From Desulfobacterales bacterium (GTDB taxonomy: Bacteria; Desulfobacterota; Dissulfuribacteria; Dissulfuribacterales; JAMONC01), in assembly GCA_027066725.1 (NCBI GenBank), contig JAMONC010000231.1, positions 1 to 9,252 on the forward strand: a stretch of DNA of 9,252 nucleotides, read 5' to 3'. The notes beneath the pieces are model-generated. The model saw only the letters and a list, made by a program, of their open reading frames with translations. It did not search any database and was not told where the DNA came from. Shown in pieces: positions 7,430-9,252 of this stretch. The first letter of the stretch is position 1. Each line of letters begins with the position of its first letter. Both the position numbers and the translations under genes were made by a program.

Positions 7430-7472
7430 AAAAAGCGCGAGCTTATAAAAAGGCTTGCGCTTTTTTATTTTT
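7430..7472 (+). terminator. Intrinsic terminator after qmoC
   Basis: A 13-bp stem with one G-U pair joins AAAAAGCGCGAGC (7430-7442) to GCTTGCGCTTTTT (7453-7465), with a 10-base loop. It runs into a T-rich tract to 7472. It sits 35 bases after the qmoC stop and is the likely end of the qmoABC transcript. The A-rich 5' arm means that it is partly symmetric and might also act weakly on the other strand. Confidence 0.88.
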
Positions 7473-7491
7473 AAAAAGGAGGTGTGTATAT

Positions 7492-8064
7492 ATGAAAAAA
7501 GGAGTTTTTAGTATTTGTATTTTGTTGTTTTCCTTTTTTCTACTTGTTGGTTGTGCCCATAATATATCTAATGGTTTTGATGTTTATCTAAAAGAGCATC
7601 CAAGTAGCCTATCAAAGATTAATATACCTGTTAGTTATTCAATAGATCCCAATACCCAAAATATGGTTTATTCTTTTAGATGTTTTTCTACAGGTATAGC
7701 CAATAAATGGATAATTAAAGTAGGAGATATGCTTAAAGATTATCTAGAAATAAAAGGACCTCAAATATTTAAAGAATTTGTCCCATACAATAAAGATTCT
7801 TCTATCCCAATCCATATAGATTTTGCCATTACAAACTATGCTTTTAAGGGATTTCAAGCTTATGTAGGAATGAAAATAACCGTCTATAAAAATAATCAAT
7901 TGTTATTTGCTAAAAATTATAATGCTATAGGGGTTCGTGAAGGAGGAAAAATCTTTTGGGGTGGAGCATATGCTCAAAGATATGCAGTTCACCAATCTAG
8001 TCAATCAGCTTTTGATTCTATTATGACACAATTTTTAAATGACTTAAAACATAAGTTATCTTAG
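7492..8064 (+). CDS. Putative lipoprotein, family not recognised
   Basis: The 190-residue protein begins with a clear lipoprotein signal: a Lys-Lys start, a hydrophobic stretch (residues 5-19) and the lipobox LVGC at 18-21, with Cys21 the expected lipidated residue. Ala at +2 instead of Asp suggests outer-membrane sorting if enterobacterial rules hold. The mature part (about 170 residues) has no repeats, no metal-binding motif and only one Cys after the signal (in SFRCFST). It looks like a compact alpha/beta fold with a predicted helix around WIIKVGDMLKDYL and an amphipathic C-terminal helix. Size and layout recall small auxiliary lipoproteins such as YajG or transport-associated ones, but I see no diagnostic motif. 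AAGGAGGTG at 7476-7484 is a very strong ribosome-binding site, 7 bases before ATG. The gene starts just behind the qmoC terminator and ends 9 bp from the convergent tRNA-Arg gene. A link to Qmo function is not shown. Confidence 0.85.
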   Translation: MKKGVFSICILLFSFFLLVGCAHNISNGFDVYLKEHPSSLSKINIPVSYSIDPNTQNMVYSFRCFSTGIANKWIIKVGDMLKDYLEIKGPQIFKEFVPYNKDSSIPIHIDFAITNYAFKGFQAYVGMKITVYKNNQLLFAKNYNAIGVREGGKIFWGGAYAQRYAVHQSSQSAFDSIMTQFLNDLKHKLS

Positions 8065-8073
8065 TTATATCAT

Positions 8074-8150
<77 letters not shown>

Positions 8151-8175
8151 GCTTATTGTTAAGTTCTGAACGATC

Positions 8176-8204
8176 ATGTTAATTATCTAAAAACATGTTG
8201 TCAA
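8176..8204 (-). promoter_or_regulatory. Promoter of tRNA-Arg
   Basis: Read on the minus strand, a perfect TTGACA (8204 to 8199) is followed after 17 bases by TAACAT (8181 to 8176, 4 of 6 matches to TATAAT). Transcription would start about 18-20 bases before the mature tRNA 5' end at 8150. Box quality, spacing and position all fit a housekeeping sigma-70-type promoter. Confidence 0.7.
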
Positions 8205-8241
8205 TTAAAAGCTAATTTCTTAAATTTAGGCAATCTTATTC

Positions 8242-8270
8242 TTGACATATTTTCAGTTCTTGGCTAACTT
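8242..8270 (+). promoter_or_regulatory. Candidate promoter of rplU-rpmA
   Basis: A perfect TTGACA at 8242-8247 is followed after exactly 17 bases by TAACTT at 8265-8270 (3 of 6 matches). The start site would be near 8277, giving a leader of about 38 bases before the rplU ATG. It lies 37 bp from the -35 box of the oppositely oriented tRNA-Arg promoter. Confidence 0.6.
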
Positions 8271-8301
8271 TAACTGCTGTGCGATTTTTCTCTATTGTTG
8301 C

Positions 8302-8306
8302 GGAGG
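8302..8306 (+). promoter_or_regulatory. Ribosome-binding site that fixes the rplU start at 8315
   Basis: GGAGG lies 8 bases before ATG 8315. The longer in-frame start, GTG 8279, has no such site, falls close to the predicted transcription start, and would add a 12-residue extension foreign to L21. Confidence 0.8.
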
Positions 8307-8314
8307 ATTTTTTT

Positions 8315-8629
8315 ATGTATGCTGTAATAAAAACTGGTGGAAAACAGTACAAGGTAAGCCCAGGGGAAGTTATTAAGGTAGAGAAACTAAATGCCGACAT
8401 CGGAGATGAGATAGAGATTTCAGATGTTTTACTTGTTGCTCCAGACAGTGGGCAGGCTAAGGTTGGACAACCTATAGTAAATGGAGCAAAGGTAAAGGCT
8501 AGGATTATTGAGCATGGCCGTTATAAAAAGGTTATAATCTTTAAAAAGAAGAGACGTAAGGGTTATAAGGTAAAAAGAGGCCATCGTCAGCATTATACTG
8601 CAATTGAGATTAAAGAAATTATGGCTTAG
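8315..8629 (+). CDS. rplU: 50S ribosomal protein L21
   Basis: L21 binds 23S rRNA in the large ribosomal subunit. The protein from ATG 8315 has 104 residues, as is normal. It opens with MYAVIKTGGKQYKVSPGEVI, the family signature, and contains the basic IIFKKKRRKGYKVKRGHRQH segment near the end, matching the conserved RNA-binding C-terminal region. rpmA follows after 30 bp, the usual rplU-rpmA pair, probably one transcript from the promoter at 8242-8270. Confidence 0.99.
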   Translation: MYAVIKTGGKQYKVSPGEVIKVEKLNADIGDEIEISDVLLVAPDSGQAKVGQPIVNGAKVKARIIEHGRYKKVIIFKKKRRKGYKVKRGHRQHYTAIEIKEIMA

Positions 8630-8659
8630 TTTAAGGCTTTTTATAAAGGAGTTTGGACT

Positions 8660-8923
8660 ATGGCACATAAAAAAGCTGGTGGTTCATCCAAAAATGGTAG
8701 GGATTCAGTCGGTCAGAGGCGTGGAGTTAAACGTTTTGGTGGACAAAAAGTACGTGCAGGCAATATCCTTGTTCGTCAATTAGGTACTAAGTTTCATCCA
8801 GGAAGAAACGTTGGTATGGGTAAAGACTATACCTTGTATGCCAAAATAGATGGTATAGTTAAGTTTGAGACAGTAAGAAATAGAAGACGAGTAAGTGTAT
8901 ATCCCATAGAAGCTCAGGCATAG
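8660..8923 (+). CDS. rpmA: 50S ribosomal protein L27
   Basis: L27 has a flexible N-terminus that reaches the peptidyl transferase centre. The 87-residue protein starts directly with MAHKKAGGSSKNGRDS, the family signature, and has GVKRFGGQKVRAGNILVRQ and GTKFHPGRNVGMGKDYTLY further on. There is no N-terminal propeptide of the kind processed in Firmicutes, so the Ala-His-Lys end needs only Met removal. AAAGGAG at 8645-8651 lies 8 bases before the ATG. The gene is followed by an intrinsic terminator, which separates it from obgE. Confidence 0.99.
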   Translation: MAHKKAGGSSKNGRDSVGQRRGVKRFGGQKVRAGNILVRQLGTKFHPGRNVGMGKDYTLYAKIDGIVKFETVRNRRRVSVYPIEAQA

Positions 8924-8943
8924 ACAAATAGAAGTTTTATTAT

Positions 8944-8984
8944 GCGGCTGGTTATTTTACTAGCCGCTTTTTAGTTCTTTTTTT
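8944..8984 (+). terminator. Intrinsic terminator after rpmA
   Basis: GCGGCTGG (8944-8951) pairs with CTAGCCGC (8960-8967), 8 bp with one G-U, around an 8-base AT loop. It is followed by TTTTTAGTTCTTTTTTT. It lies 20 bases after the rpmA stop and is a textbook terminator for rplU-rpmA. Confidence 0.9.
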
Positions 8985-9055
8985 GTGTTTTTTTCTTGGT
9001 ATTTATATCTATCATCTCATTATTTACCATCCTTTAGGGCAAAAAATAAACGGTA

Positions 9056-9252
9056 ATGGATTTTGTTGATGAAGTAAAGATTTATTGTAAAGCTGGAGAT
9101 GGAGGGGCAGGTTGCGTTAGTTTTTTAAGAGAAAAATATATCCCTAGGGGTGGTCCAGATGGTGGAGATGGTGGGGATGGTGGAAGTATTATATTTGAGG
9201 TAAGCCCCCATTTAAATACCCTTCAGCCATTTAGAAGGAGACGTCATTTTAG
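9056..9252 (+). CDS. obgE: GTPase Obg, N-terminal part (3' end outside window)
   Basis: Obg is an essential ribosome-associated GTPase acting in 50S assembly and stress control. Sixty-five complete codons are visible. They encode the start of the glycine-rich Obg fold: MDFVDEVKIYCKAGDGGAGC, then VSFLREKYIPRGGPDGGDGG and a continuing Gly-Asp run, then HLNTLQPF. This is the hallmark N-terminal domain; the G domain is outside the window. The short tandem-looking GGTGGAGAT/GGTGGGGAT DNA repeat is simply this Gly-Gly-Asp coding. rplU-rpmA-obgE is a widespread bacterial order. A terminator lies between rpmA and obgE, so obgE probably has its own promoter or depends on read-through. No clear Shine-Dalgarno sequence precedes the ATG. 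Confidence 0.97.
   Translation, partial: MDFVDEVKIYCKAGDGGAGCVSFLREKYIPRGGPDGGDGGDGGSIIFEVSPHLNTLQPFRRRRHF

Noticed and set aside
8279..8314. N-terminal extension of rplU from GTG 8279
   Set aside because: L21 normally starts with MYAVI; the ribosome-binding site at 8302 serves ATG 8315, and the extension is unlike the family.
8996..9024. Possible obgE promoter (TTGGTA with an AT-rich -10)
   Set aside because: The -35 match is moderate and no convincing -10 lies at 16-18 bases. In such AT-rich DNA it is not distinguishable from chance.
9150..9185. Short tandem DNA repeat (GGTGGAGAT / GGTGGGGAT)
   Set aside because: It encodes the conserved Gly-Gly-Asp run of the Obg domain, so protein constraint explains it.

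Overview
The window carries a dissimilatory sulfur-metabolism locus followed by a housekeeping ribosomal block, all on the + strand except one tRNA. In order: the 3' end of aprB, complete aprA, complete qmoA-qmoB-qmoC, a gene for a small unrecognised lipoprotein, a tRNA-Arg(CCG) on the minus strand, rplU (L21), rpmA (L27) and the 5' end of obgE. The aprBA-qmoABC order is the one known from sulfate-reducing bacteria (Desulfobacterota and relatives such as Thermodesulfovibrio). Coding DNA is AT-rich with strong AAGGAGG-type Shine-Dalgarno sequences. I infer a sulfate-reducing, or possibly sulfur-disproportionating, anaerobic bacterium, and cannot fix the lineage from the sequence alone.

Bases 1-6189 or so, continued by qmoC to 7395, encode the electron path to adenosine-5'-phosphosulfate (APS). 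QmoC is a membrane protein with two [4Fe-4S] motifs and would take electrons from the quinol pool. QmoA and QmoB are HdrA-like flavo-iron-sulfur proteins and would pass electrons on to AprB (ferredoxin-like) and AprA (FAD), which reduces APS to sulfite and AMP. qmoA, qmoB and qmoC are tightly packed (TGATG overlap, then a 15-bp gap) and look translationally coupled. Between aprA and qmoA lie 224 bp holding a perfect 13-bp hairpin and then an 84-base, roughly 69% GC block. That block has several mutually exclusive pairings, one of which reaches the qmoA ribosome-binding region. It is the best candidate for something undescribed here: a cis-acting RNA controlling Qmo synthesis relative to APS reductase.

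Bases 7396-8278 are a transition zone. An intrinsic terminator closes qmoABC, and the lipoprotein gene starts immediately behind it with no room for its own promoter after the U-tract. The lipoprotein gene ends 9 bp from the convergent tRNA-Arg gene, whose promoter is back-to-back with a candidate rplU promoter. Bases 8279-9252 are the conserved rplU-rpmA pair, a terminator, and the start of obgE.

The main protein-level oddity is QmoB. It has no cysteine in its first 494 residues, and all four positions matching the FAD-proximal [4Fe-4S] ligands of HdrA (retained in QmoA) are substituted.
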